Shown: positions 6,869 through 14,355, counted from the first letter of the stretch. The stretch: 15,922 nt of DNA from Gammaproteobacteria bacterium (GCA_030430515.1 JAUIKX010000035.1:1-15922); one strand, 5' to 3'. The notes: generated from the letters alone by a model not told the origin. Made by a program: numbers and translations.

Positions 6869-8371
6869 CTACAGAAAGAAGTGTACGCAAACCCAGCCCG
6901 TGACCCCCATGACCACCGTGTAAGGCAGCGCCATGACGACCATGCGCACGTAGGACAGCCGTACCAGCGGTGCGATGGATGACGTCAGCAGGAACAGAAA
7001 CGCGGCCTGGCCGTTAGGGGTCGCCACGCTTGGAATGTTCGTGCCGGTATTGATGGCCACCGCCAGCAGATTCATATGATCCCGATCGATGGTGCCCGAA
7101 TTGAATGCAGCAACGACTTCGTTGATGTAAACGGTTGCCACGAACACGTTGTCACTGATCGCGCTCAGCACCCCATTGGCGATGTAGAACATGCCAGGCT
7201 GCATGGACAGATCGAGGCTGAGTACCCAGGTAATCACCGGGGCAAACAGATGCTGGTCGTGAATCACGCCGACGATGCCGAAGAACACCACCAGCAGGGC
7301 GGTGAAAGGCAGCGCCTCTTCGAATGCGTGACCGATCTGATGTTCGTCGATGACGCCGTTGAAGGCGGTCTGGATGACGATGACCATGAGACCGATCAGG
7401 CCGACCTCTGCGACATGAAGCGCAAGTGCTAGGACCAGACAGACGGCGGCGAAGCCCTGCACCACCAGGCGGGCGATATCGCGGGTGTTACGCTCTGCTG
7501 CCTCTTCAGCATCGTACGCAGCAAGGATCTCCCGAACCCGTTCAGGCAGCTGTGCGCCGTAGCCGAATGCGCGGAACTTTTCGAGGAGCAGGCACGTCAT
7601 CAGGCCCGCTGCGAGCACCGGCATCGTCACCGGCGCCATGCGCAGGAAAAACTCGACGAATTCCCATTCCACTTTGGCTGCAATCAGCAGGTTCTGGGGC
7701 TCGCCGACCGTCGTGCAGACGCCACCCAGTGCGGTACCGACTGCGCCATGCATGAGCAGGCTGCGCAGGAAGGCTCTGAACTCTTCGAGGTCATCGCGAT
7801 GATGTTCGTGCAGCTCGTCATCCGTGCCGTGTTCATGATCGTCCCGGAACTGCTTTCCTGAGGCGACCTTGTGGTAAACGCTGTAGAAGCCTACCGCGAC
7901 GCTGATGATCACCGCGGTCACCGTGAGTGCGTCGAGAAATGCCGAAAGAAACGCAGAGACGATGCTGAACATGAAAGAGAGCGCCATCTTCGAGCGCACG
8001 CCGAGAAGTATTTTCGTAAACGTGAAAAGCAGCAGCTCCTTCATGAAGAAGATGCCTGCCACCATGAAGACGAGAAGCAGAATCACCGGGAAGGCGCTGA
8101 ACACCTCGGTACGCACCGTTTCCGCGCTGGTCATGCCGATGATGATCGATTCGATCGCCAGCAGTCCGCCCGGCTGCAGCGGATAGCAGCGCAACGCCAT
8201 GGCCAGCGTGAAGATGAACTCCAGCACGACAACCCAACCCGTGACGTAAGGGCCGAGCACAAGCATAGAGATCGGGTTTATGACAAGAAAAGCGACAATG
8301 GTGGTTTTGTACCAATCCGGCGCATTGCCCAGGAAGTTGTCCCACAAGGCGTTCACGACTCCTTTCTGCAT
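6869..8371 (-). CDS. nhaB: Na+/H+ antiporter NhaB
   Basis: NhaB is an inner-membrane antiporter that expels Na+ in exchange for protons. The 500-residue product is close to E. coli NhaB (513). It shares WDNFLGNAPDWYK at the N-terminus, EFIFTLAMALRCYPL, IGMTSAE, FLSAFLDALTVTAV with D147 (same number as the conserved aspartate of E. coli), TALGGVCTTVGEPQNL, SAISDNVFVATVYINE with D407, and NTGTNIPSVATPNGQAAFLFLL. About a dozen hydrophobic segments are visible. The ATG at 8371 is preferred because it reproduces the family's N-terminal length and has an AGGGAG sequence 11 bases upstream. Longer frames from an ATG at 8410 or a GTG at 8467 exist, but the latter lies upstream of a promoter-like -10 sequence. 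A cytoplasmic His/Asp-rich loop (residues 174-197) is notable. It is divergent from nudC. Confidence 0.95.
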   Translation of the reverse strand: MQKGVVNALWDNFLGNAPDWYKTTIVAFLVINPISMLVLGPYVTGWVVVLEFIFTLAMALRCYPLQPGGLLAIESIIIGMTSAETVRTEVFSAFPVILLLVFMVAGIFFMKELLLFTFTKILLGVRSKMALSFMFSIVSAFLSAFLDALTVTAVIISVAVGFYSVYHKVASGKQFRDDHEHGTDDELHEHHRDDLEEFRAFLRSLLMHGAVGTALGGVCTTVGEPQNLLIAAKVEWEFVEFFLRMAPVTMPVLAAGLMTCLLLEKFRAFGYGAQLPERVREILAAYDAEEAAERNTRDIARLVVQGFAAVCLVLALALHVAEVGLIGLMVIVIQTAFNGVIDEHQIGHAFEEALPFTALLVVFFGIVGVIHDQHLFAPVITWVLSLDLSMQPGMFYIANGVLSAISDNVFVATVYINEVVAAFNSGTIDRDHMNLLAVAINTGTNIPSVATPNGQAAFLFLLTSSIAPLVRLSYVRMVVMALPYTVVMGVTGWVCVHFFL

Positions 8372-8453
8372 TCTGAATTGCGCTCCCTCGTTAACTTTTG
8401 TGGTTTGCATCAGCGTCACGCCAACTGTCCTATTTTGCCCGGATTTATCACAA

Positions 8454-8459
8454 AGTATA
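8454..8459 (-). promoter_or_regulatory. Candidate -10 element of nhaB
   Basis: On the minus strand the sequence reads TATACT, matching five of six -10 positions, about 83 bases upstream of the preferred nhaB start. The region 17 bases upstream (GAAACC) is a poor -35 match. If real, transcription would start near 8445, which excludes the GTG start at 8467. Pattern evidence only. Confidence 0.3.
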
Positions 8460-8571
8460 GGCGGCACTACATTGAGGGTTTCGACAACGCTCGAGCAATT
8501 GTGTTACCTATGACGCCCATCACGCTGTTGCGGATTATTGACGCTTTCACCAGGAGTTGGAGACGGGAAGT

Positions 8572-9405
8572 ATGTGGCCGAACGAACCGGATGAATTTGA
8601 ATCGAGATTGGCACCGCCGGAAGGTACCAGTGAGGACGCCTGGTACTTCCTGTTCATCGACGGCAACCTGGTCAGCGTGCCGAACCAGGGGCTGCCTCAG
8701 CCCATAGACGGTGACACTTTTCGCTGGCTGGACGTCGAAGTGCAGCACAAACACTACCTCGGTGAATATCGGAGCAACTCCTGCTATGCAGTCGATGCAA
8801 GCGGCGCGGTACCTGAGGGGTACGCGGCGACCAATCTGCACGGCTGGCTGGGTCGCGTGGAGGCACCGGTGTTCTATCTGGCAGGCCGGGCTCAGCAGAT
8901 CATCGACTGGCACAACACACACCGTTACTGCGGACGCTGCGCGACAGAGACCGAGGATCATGGCGCCGATCGGGCGAAGCAGTGCCCGAAATGCGGACAC
9001 ATCGCTTATCCGAGGCTGTCGCCCAGCATCATCGTGCTGGTGCGCCGGGGCGATGAAATGTTGCTGGCGCGCAATGCCAACTGGCCTGCGGGCTTTTACT
9101 CCACTCTGGCCGGCTTTGTAGAGCCCGGTGAATCGGTCGAACAGACGCTGCATCGTGAAGTGCTGGAAGAGGTGGGGATCAACGTCAGGAACCTCCGATA
9201 TTTCGGCAGCCAGAGCTGGCCGTTTCCCAACTCGCTCATGCTCGGTTACCACGCCGACTACGACAGCGGCGAAATCGTTTGTCAGGAAGATGAGATCGCA
9301 GACGCACGTTGGTTCCGCTTCGATGAGCTTCCCAACGTTCCACCGCCATCGGCGATCTCGAGATGGCTGATCGATGCGTTCGTCGAGGAATGCAAGTCCA
9401 GGTGA
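8572..9405 (+). CDS. nudC: NADH pyrophosphatase / RNA NAD-decapping hydrolase NudC
   Basis: NudC hydrolyses NAD(H) to NMN(H) and AMP and removes NAD caps from RNA in the cytoplasm. The 277-residue product has an N-terminal NudC domain, a four-cysteine zinc ribbon (C120, C123, C138, C141) and a Nudix hydrolase domain with a complete box at about 181-203 (G-x5-E-x7-REVLEEVGI). The NADH-specific signature SQPWPFPxS follows, here as SQSWPFPNS (213-221), and the C-terminus LPPP-like segment reads VPPPSAISRWLI. The ATG at 8572 is preceded at 9 bases by GGAG (8559-8562); a TTG at 8557 would have no spacing from AGGAG and is less likely. It is divergent from nhaB and ends 15 bases from the convergent SCP2 gene. 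Assignment is firm; the single Pro-to-Ser change in the signature is the only oddity. Confidence 0.95.
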   Translation: MWPNEPDEFESRLAPPEGTSEDAWYFLFIDGNLVSVPNQGLPQPIDGDTFRWLDVEVQHKHYLGEYRSNSCYAVDASGAVPEGYAATNLHGWLGRVEAPVFYLAGRAQQIIDWHNTHRYCGRCATETEDHGADRAKQCPKCGHIAYPRLSPSIIVLVRRGDEMLLARNANWPAGFYSTLAGFVEPGESVEQTLHREVLEEVGINVRNLRYFGSQSWPFPNSLMLGYHADYDSGEIVCQEDEIADARWFRFDELPNVPPPSAISRWLIDAFVEECKSR

Positions 9406-9420
9406 GTTGATTCGCCCTGG

Positions 9421-9735
9421 CTAACGAAACATCGCCAGAACGGAGAACACCCAGATCAGGTATCCGTCAGCCCTGAACTCGTGGGCCATGAATGCAGCCA
9501 CGGGATCGGCGGCGCCGGTAAGCAGGTCGAAGGCATGCTTTGCGTCGTTGAAGTACAGGGTGAAGTCGGCGGACGCATCTTCGGGGGCGGGTGCAACTGC
9601 CAGGCTGCCGTGGTTCACGTGTAGCAGGACCGCGCCATCGTCGCCGAGATCGAGCCGCACGTGGCCATCGAACTCCTCGGCCGCAGCGGGATGGAACGCC
9701 TGCGTCAGGCGCGCGATGAACTCTTCGGTACGCAT
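9421..9735 (-). CDS. Stand-alone SCP2 sterol-binding-domain-like protein
   Basis: The 104-residue product looks like a single SCP2 (sterol carrier protein 2) domain, a soluble alpha/beta fold with a hydrophobic pocket for lipids. Supporting features are the N-terminal helix EEFIARLTQAF, the beta strands DGHVRLDLGDDGAVLLHV, a DFTLYFNDAKHAFDLLTG stretch and DPVAAFMAHEFRADGYL, which resembles the family pattern of an aspartate-proline, then AF-M-x-G/H and a glycine before the last strand. The ATG at 9735 has only a weak AAGG 12 bases upstream. No signal peptide or membrane segment is seen. Ligand and role are unknown; in bacteria related single-domain proteins include ubiquinone-biosynthesis accessory factors, but this is not shown here. 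It converges on nudC and is divergent from sohB. Confidence 0.75.
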   Translation of the reverse strand: MRTEEFIARLTQAFHPAAAEEFDGHVRLDLGDDGAVLLHVNHGSLAVAPAPEDASADFTLYFNDAKHAFDLLTGAADPVAAFMAHEFRADGYLIWVFSVLAMFR

Positions 9736-9749
9736 GCTGCGAGCTTACC

Positions 9750-9779
9750 TTGAACAAGCAGGGACATCGACGATACAGT
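9750..9779 (+). promoter_or_regulatory. Candidate promoter of sohB
   Basis: TTGAAC (9750-9755) and TACAGT (9774-9779) are 18 bases apart in the 72-base divergent gap between the SCP2 gene and sohB, matching five of six and four of six consensus positions. The start of transcription would be near 9786, leaving a leader of about 20 bases. Pattern evidence only. Confidence 0.35.
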
Positions 9780-9807
9780 TACGCGCTTTTTTCTCAGGTC
9801 GGTTGGT

Positions 9808-10830
9808 TTGGAATTTCTTTACCAGTATCTCCTTTTCCTCGCGCAGGCCGTTACGGTGGTCGTCGCCATCGTTGCGGTCCTCGCAGCATTCTTCTCCTTC
9901 GGCCAGCGCCGGGCTCATGGTTCTGATGGGCACCTCGAGGTCACCCAGGTCAACCATCGCCTGGATGAACTGCGGTATACGGTCGAAGATGCCGTGTGTT
10001 CGCCCGCGCAGTTGAAACAACAACGCAAGGAGGAGGCCAAACAGGAAAAGAAAAAGGCCAAGAACAAGCACCCGGAAGCGCGTGCGCGCCTCTACGTTCT
10101 CGGCTTCAAAGGCGACATACAGGCCAGCAAGGTAGACCACCTCAGACGGGAGATCACCGCCGTACTGACGCTGGCTGAGAAATCCGACGAAGTCCTCGTT
10201 CGAGTGGAGAGTCCTGGCGGTATGGTGCCTCACTACGGGCTCGCTGCATCGCAGCTGCATCGAATTCGCAAGAAAGGTGTGCCCCTGACGGTAGCGGTCG
10301 ATAAGGTGGCTGCTTCAGGCGGTTACATGATGGCCGCGGTCGCCGACAAAGTTTTATCTGCGCCGTTCGCGCTCGTCGGCAGCATCGGTGTGGCGGCCGA
10401 GATGCCGAATATCCATCGCTTGCTCGAAAAAAATGACGTGGATTGGGAAGTGCTCACAGCCGGTGAGTTCAAACGCACGATGACCGTGTTCGGCGAGAAC
10501 ACCGAGGAAGGGCGCCGTAAGTTCCTGGAAGAGCTCGAAGACACCCATGCGTTGTTCAAAGAGTTCGTGGCCGAGCAGCGCCCGGGGCTCGACATCACAG
10601 CAGTGGCCACCGGCGAAGCCTGGTACGGGCAGCGTGCCATCGATCGTCACCTGGTTGATGAGATCTGCACCAGCGACGAATATCTCGTGGATGCCTGCGT
10701 TGACCGGGATGTTTTCGAGGTGCGCTGGGTAGAACACAAGAAACCCATTGAGCGGCTCATGGGCGAAGCCCAGGGGTTGCTGCAGAAAGCGTCTTCTGTG
10801 CTGGAGCCGCTGAAGCGCTTCAGAGGTTAG
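9808..10830 (+). CDS. sohB: Inner-membrane S49 peptidase SohB
   Basis: SohB is an inner-membrane serine peptidase of the signal-peptide-peptidase A family. The 340-residue product has an N-terminal transmembrane segment (about residues 8-31), a lysine/glutamate-rich linker (about 68-88) likely to form a helix, and the S49 core. The core shows VRVESPGGMVPHYGLAASQL, VDKVAASGGYMMA with nucleophile S170, APFALVGSIGV, and AGEFKRTMT with the general-base K222, the same Ser-Lys dyad arrangement as E. coli SohB. The TTG at 9808 is chosen because it gives MEFLYQYLLFLAQ, very like the E. coli start MELLSEYGLFLAK; the Shine-Dalgarno sequence is weak. The stop TAG overlaps the stop of the convergent antiporter gene. 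Substrates are not known. Confidence 0.95.
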   Translation: MEFLYQYLLFLAQAVTVVVAIVAVLAAFFSFGQRRAHGSDGHLEVTQVNHRLDELRYTVEDAVCSPAQLKQQRKEEAKQEKKKAKNKHPEARARLYVLGFKGDIQASKVDHLRREITAVLTLAEKSDEVLVRVESPGGMVPHYGLAASQLHRIRKKGVPLTVAVDKVAASGGYMMAAVADKVLSAPFALVGSIGVAAEMPNIHRLLEKNDVDWEVLTAGEFKRTMTVFGENTEEGRRKFLEELEDTHALFKEFVAEQRPGLDITAVATGEAWYGQRAIDRHLVDEICTSDEYLVDACVDRDVFEVRWVEHKKPIERLMGEAQGLLQKASSVLEPLKRFRG

Positions 10831-11984
10831 TCCCGTCGTAGCCGCTCGCTGATGGCGATGGGGCTCGGGTAGCGGAAGATCACCAGGTACGAGCTGATCA
10901 GCAATGTGAGGATGGTCGCGCCCTGGATCACGTGTGCAGCTTCGCTGGAAATGAGTGCCGCGCTGATCGCGGTGTAACTGAGCAGCAGAGAGAACTCTGA
11001 AGCCTGCCCGAGTCGGAAACCCACTTCCCATCCGGCGGAGCCACTTTCTTTGTGCCAACGCAGTAGGGTGGCGAAGGTCACCGGTTTGACGGCGATCAGC
11101 AGCACACCAAGCAACACTGCCGGAAGCAGCACCTCGGCCAGCAGAGCCGGATCGATACCGGCACCGACCGAGAAGAAAAACAGCACCAGAAAAAAGTCTC
11201 TCAGCGGCCGCAGGCTCTCTGCGATGTATTGCGAGATAGGGCTCGTTGCCAGTGCGACTCCGGCGACGAACGCACCGATCGCGGTGGACAGTCCGGCCCA
11301 CTGAGCGAGGCTGGCCAGTCCCAGGCACCAGCCCAGAGACAGCAGGAAGAGGAACTCTCTGAATGCATCGTACCGGGCGATGAGCGGCAGCAGCAGCCAG
11401 CGCACCATGGCGTAGGCAAAACCGATGAGCAGCGGCAGGGCGCCAAGCGCAAAGCCAAGCTCGCTCACCGCGCTGCCGCCGCTGGTGATGAGGATCAGCG
11501 CGAAGATGGCTAGAAGGTCCTGGATCAGGAGGATGCTGACCACCACTTCGCCGATGTGCTTGTGGTGCAGTACGGTCGTCGGCAGCAGCTTGATGCCCAG
11601 AATGGTGCTCGAGAACACACAGGCGATGCCTGTAATGATGGCTTCCGTCTGCGTGAAGCCGAAGAGCATCATCAGGCCGTAGCCCAGGACGAAAAAGACG
11701 GCGGTCGTACCGAGTGCGGTAAGCAACGTGGCCCCGAACATGTTGCGTAGTTTCCTTGGCGGCAGGTCGAGGCCGATGAGAAACAGCAGAAAGACGATAC
11801 CGAATTCGGCGATCTCGGAGAGTAGCCTGGCGTCACTGACCAGCGCGGTGCCGTGAGGGCCGAGCAGTGCGCCGAGTGCGATGTAGGCGACGAGCAGAGG
11901 CTGGCGGGTATAGAGCGCTACGGTGGCAAGCACCGCAGCACCCGTGAAGATCAGAAATAGAGAGCTGACAACCGATTCATGCAT
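10827..11984 (-). CDS. Kef-like monovalent cation/proton antiporter (CPA2 family), membrane domain only
   Basis: This is an inner-membrane CPA2 transporter that probably exchanges K+ or Na+ for protons. The 385 residues are almost all hydrophobic, with roughly 11-12 membrane segments. Family motifs are LGPHG (41-45), LFLIGLDLPPRKLR (about 67-80), VFSSTILGIKLL (123-134), ILLIQDLLAI with the Gln-Asp pair at 155-156, GAFVAGVALA (237-246) and GQASEF (326-331). The cytosolic TrkA-N/RCK domain that glutathione or nucleotides control in KefB/KefC is absent, since the chain stops right after the last helix. The ATG at 11984 has no good Shine-Dalgarno sequence. The gene lies 27 bases downstream of the DUF934 gene in the same direction and may be the last gene of the cysI operon. 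The ion specificity cannot be told from sequence. Confidence 0.88.
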   Translation of the reverse strand: MHESVVSSLFLIFTGAAVLATVALYTRQPLLVAYIALGALLGPHGTALVSDARLLSEIAEFGIVFLLFLIGLDLPPRKLRNMFGATLLTALGTTAVFFVLGYGLMMLFGFTQTEAIITGIACVFSSTILGIKLLPTTVLHHKHIGEVVVSILLIQDLLAIFALILITSGGSAVSELGFALGALPLLIGFAYAMVRWLLLPLIARYDAFREFLFLLSLGWCLGLASLAQWAGLSTAIGAFVAGVALATSPISQYIAESLRPLRDFFLVLFFFSVGAGIDPALLAEVLLPAVLLGVLLIAVKPVTFATLLRWHKESGSAGWEVGFRLGQASEFSLLLSYTAISAALISSEAAHVIQGATILTLLISSYLVIFRYPSPIAISERLRRD

Positions 11985-12011
11985 GGTGGAACCATGCGAG
12001 CAGCGTGCAGC

Positions 12012-12425
12012 TTATGCAACCTTTTTCAGCGGTGCCGGCTGCTTTACTGAGCCCTGGTAGTAGTTGGCATGAATGGCGGCGCCTTTCAGAGCCACATTCA
12101 GGTCGCGGCGCTCGTCCAGCTCGAAGCTCGAGTAGCCACAGCGCACAAGGTAGTGCACGAGGTCATGGTGCACGTCGCCGACGGCGCGCAGATCGCCGGT
12201 GTAGTTCAGGCGGGTGCGAAGCAGTACCGCCAGAGACAGGCCCCGACCATCGTTGAAGGCGCCGAAGTTGACGGCGATGGCCGGCGCTTCGGCGAACTCT
12301 GCCTGCGGTTCGTCATCGACTTCGAGCATGAGCCCCTGGTCGCGGCTTTCAAGCCATTGTTCCAACGGGAGAAACACCTGCTCGTCGTGCGTGACGGATT
12401 CACCGGATTTAATGAGTAGCGGCAT
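12012..12425 (-). CDS. DUF934 family protein (sulfite-reduction associated)
   Basis: The 137-residue product belongs to DUF934, a small family of uncharacterised cytoplasmic proteins regularly encoded right after the sulfite reductase gene in pseudomonads and other proteobacteria. The family core is visible as PAIAVNFGAFNDGRGLSLA (48-66), then LLRTRLNYTGDLRAVGDV (68-85) and the LVRCGYSSFEL stretch (93-103). The ATG at 12425 lies 7 bases after a perfect AAGGAG and within the last codons of cysI (17-base overlap), which argues for translational coupling. A longer frame upstream lacks this support. A role as helper or electron-transfer partner of the reductase is often suggested from context; no cofactor motif is visible, so this stays an inference. 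Confidence 0.88.
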   Translation of the reverse strand: MPLLIKSGESVTHDEQVFLPLEQWLESRDQGLMLEVDDEPQAEFAEAPAIAVNFGAFNDGRGLSLAVLLRTRLNYTGDLRAVGDVHHDLVHYLVRCGYSSFELDERRDLNVALKGAAIHANYYQGSVKQPAPLKKVA

Positions 12426-14076
12426 AAACGCGCTCCTTGAATGGTTCGATGCCGATGCGGCGGTAGCACTGGAGGAAGGTCTCTTCTCCATTGCGATTGG
12501 CGACGAAGACGTCGAGAATTTTGCCCATCACCTCCGGTACCTCTTCACGGCTGAAAGAGGGGCCGAGGATCTGTCCAAGGGTGGCGTCCGTATGCGAGTT
12601 GCCGCCCAGCGATATCTGGTAGAACTCGGCACCTTTCTTATCAACCCCCAGAATACCGATGTTGCCCACGTGGTGATGGCCGCAGGCGTTCATGCAGCCG
12701 GATATGTTCAGGTCGATGGGCCCGAGATCGTAGAGGTCGTCGTAGTCGTCGAATTTCTGCTGTATGGCTTCGGCAACGGGAATGGACTTGGCGTTGGCGA
12801 GCGAGCAGTAATCGCCGCCAGGGCAGCAGATGATGTCGGTGAGAAGGCCGATGTTTGGAGTCGCAAGCCCGTGAAGTTCGGCTTCCTTCCAGAGGGTCTC
12901 GAGGGCGTCCTGACGGACGTCGGGCAGCACGAAGTTCTGCTGGTGACTGATGCGTATCTCACCGTGACCGAAGCGGTCAGCCCAATCCGCCACCGCTTCC
13001 ATCTGCTGATCGGTGACATCTCCCGGAGGGATGCCCGTGACCTTGGTGGACAGCATGACGCTGGCATAGCCGGGCACCTGATGCTCGAACACGCAGTGAC
13101 GCATCCAGCGGTCGAAGCCGGGCTCCGCCAGGCGTTTTGCGGAAAGGGCCTCTGTCTGATCGCTCAGAGACTCGTAAGCCGGACGTTCGAAGCGTTCGCT
13201 GATGCGGGCCAGCTCCTCGGTGTTGACCTCGGGGCTCACTTCGCGGATCGCTTCCCATTCGGTGTCCACGCGCTCTTTGAACCCTTCGGCCGTCATGGCG
13301 CGCACGAGTATCTTGATGCGTGCTTTGTATTTGTTGTCGCGCCGCCCATAGCGGTTGTAGACGCGCAGGATGGCCTGCAGATAGGTCAGCAGGTGCGGCT
13401 CCGGCAGATTTTCGCGGATCAGCGCGCCGATGACCGGCGTGCGCCCGAGGCCGCCGCCGACGTAAACGTCGAACACCACGTCACCGGCGTCGTTGCGTTT
13501 GACGGCGATACCGATGTCATGAACCGAAATGGCGGCCCGATCGACAGATGGACTGTGGCTGCCTTTGACCGCCATTTTGAACTTGCGCGGCAGCCAGTCG
13601 AACTCCGGGTGCACGGTAGACCACTGACGGATCAGTTCGCAGTAAGGGCGCGGATCGACGGTTTCACCAGCGGCCACACCAGCGAACTCGTCCGTGGTGG
13701 TGTTGCGGATGCAGTTGCCGCTGGTCTGGATGGCATGCATCTGCACCTGGGCCAGCTCGGCCAGTATGTCCGGTACCCGGGCAAGCTCCGGCCAGTTGTA
13801 CTGCATGTTCTGGCGTGTGCTCAGATGGCCGTAGCCCCTGTCGTAGTCTCTGGCAATGCGGGCGAGTACTCGGAGCTGTTCGCTGGACAGGGTGCCGTAG
13901 GGCACCGCAACGCGAAGCATGGGCGCCAGGCGCTGTACGTACAGGCCGTTGCGCAGACGCAATTGCAGGAACTCGTCCTCGGCCAGTTCGCCGGCCAGAT
14001 AGCGCTCGGTCTGGTCGCGATAGTGCGCAACGCGCTCTTCCACAAACTGCTGGTCGTGCTGGGTATAGCGGTACAT
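12409..14076 (-). CDS. cysI: Sulfite reductase hemoprotein (siroheme, 4Fe-4S)
   Basis: This enzyme reduces sulfite to sulfide for cysteine synthesis in the cytoplasm, using siroheme coupled to a 4Fe-4S cluster. The 555-residue chain has the two-fold nitrite/sulfite reductase arrangement: an N-terminal ferredoxin-like half with LSTRQNMQYNW (about 85-95) and TSGNCIRNTTTD (118-129), a second half with GYASVMLSTKVTGIPPGDV and ISHQQNFVLPDV, and cluster ligands in CPGGDYC (C418, C424) and SGCMNACGHHH (C461, C465). The ATG at 14076 gives a typical N-terminus although the Shine-Dalgarno sequence is poor. A nitrite reductase of the same fold is possible, but the linked DUF934 gene favours sulfite. No CysJ flavoprotein gene is adjacent, so the electron donor is probably a ferredoxin or a distant partner. 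The upstream region is AT-richer, but no clear promoter or CysB site could be assigned. Confidence 0.93.
   Translation of the reverse strand: MYRYTQHDQQFVEERVAHYRDQTERYLAGELAEDEFLQLRLRNGLYVQRLAPMLRVAVPYGTLSSEQLRVLARIARDYDRGYGHLSTRQNMQYNWPELARVPDILAELAQVQMHAIQTSGNCIRNTTTDEFAGVAAGETVDPRPYCELIRQWSTVHPEFDWLPRKFKMAVKGSHSPSVDRAAISVHDIGIAVKRNDAGDVVFDVYVGGGLGRTPVIGALIRENLPEPHLLTYLQAILRVYNRYGRRDNKYKARIKILVRAMTAEGFKERVDTEWEAIREVSPEVNTEELARISERFERPAYESLSDQTEALSAKRLAEPGFDRWMRHCVFEHQVPGYASVMLSTKVTGIPPGDVTDQQMEAVADWADRFGHGEIRISHQQNFVLPDVRQDALETLWKEAELHGLATPNIGLLTDIICCPGGDYCSLANAKSIPVAEAIQQKFDDYDDLYDLGPIDLNISGCMNACGHHHVGNIGILGVDKKGAEFYQISLGGNSHTDATLGQILGPSFSREEVPEVMGKILDVFVANRNGEETFLQCYRRIGIEPFKERVYAATH
12433..12438 (-). 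promoter_or_regulatory. Ribosome binding site of the DUF934 gene
   Basis: On the minus strand the sequence reads AAGGAG, 7 bases before the ATG at 12425 and inside the cysI coding region. It decides the start of the DUF934 gene against longer in-frame alternatives. Confidence 0.75.
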
Positions 14077-14171
14077 GCCGAGTAACGTGGCGCTCTGGTT
14101 TTCAGGAGCCGAGACCGTATCAGCTCGCCGTCAACACGCAAAAGTATCAATGCGACTATGCTTATAAGTGA

Positions 14172-14199
14172 TTGAATTGCGCGGTCGAGCGGTTAGACT
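14172..14199 (+). promoter_or_regulatory. Candidate promoter of the 38-residue membrane protein gene
   Basis: TTGAAT (14172-14177) and TAGACT (14194-14199) are separated by 16 bases and match four of six consensus positions each. Transcription would start near 14206, about 33 bases before the GTG start of the small gene. The element lies in the divergent gap upstream of cysI. Pattern evidence only. Confidence 0.35.
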
Positions 14200-14238
14200 G
14201 CGCGCGCGAGCCCCTTAACCGGACAGGAAACTACAGAC

Positions 14239-14355
14239 GTGTCAGACGACCAGAACTCCGCAAACTCCTCAGACAGTAAAGTAGATGCCATCGCGACGAT
14301 CGTCGTCTTCACGTGCGCAGTGCTGATCGCCGTGTATCTGGTCGCTGGCGGCTGA
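14239..14355 (+). CDS. Small single-pass membrane protein, 38 residues
   Basis: I do not recognise a characterised family. The frame starts with GTG, preceded 10 bases upstream by AGGA (14225-14228), and ends with TGA. The peptide has a polar, Ser/Asp/Asn-rich N-terminus (residues 2-16, net acidic) followed by one strongly hydrophobic segment (residues 17-36, from AIATIVVFTC to LIAVYLVAG) and two C-terminal glycines. This is the build of a small inner-membrane protein with a polar N-terminal tail. It lies in a 302-base gap between divergent cysI and convergent metH that otherwise has no gene, and a promoter-like element sits at a suitable distance. Small uncharacterised genes near metH and cysI occur in related bacteria, which supports but does not prove expression. 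A chance frame is the alternative. Confidence 0.6.
   Translation: MSDDQNSANSSDSKVDAIATIVVFTCAVLIAVYLVAGG

Noticed and set aside
8372..8467. N-terminal extension of nhaB from GTG 8467 or ATG 8410
   Set aside because: The added residues have no counterpart in the family, no good Shine-Dalgarno sequence precedes these starts, and a -10-like element lies inside the extension.
7871..8707. A 278-codon plus-strand frame opposite nhaB, rich in His, Asp, Glu and Arg
   Set aside because: Its composition is the complement of hydrophobic nhaB codons, and its end runs into nudC in another frame; no motif is recognisable.
12214..14085. A 623-codon open frame on the plus strand, antisense to cysI and the DUF934 gene
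   Set aside because: It mirrors two well-recognised minus-strand genes, its translation shows no family motif, and long antisense frames are expected in GC-rich coding DNA.
14077..14171. CysB site or promoter upstream of cysI
   Set aside because: The stretch is AT-richer and contains TTGACG and TATAAG-like words on the minus strand, but no properly spaced pair or convincing CysB pattern could be assigned.
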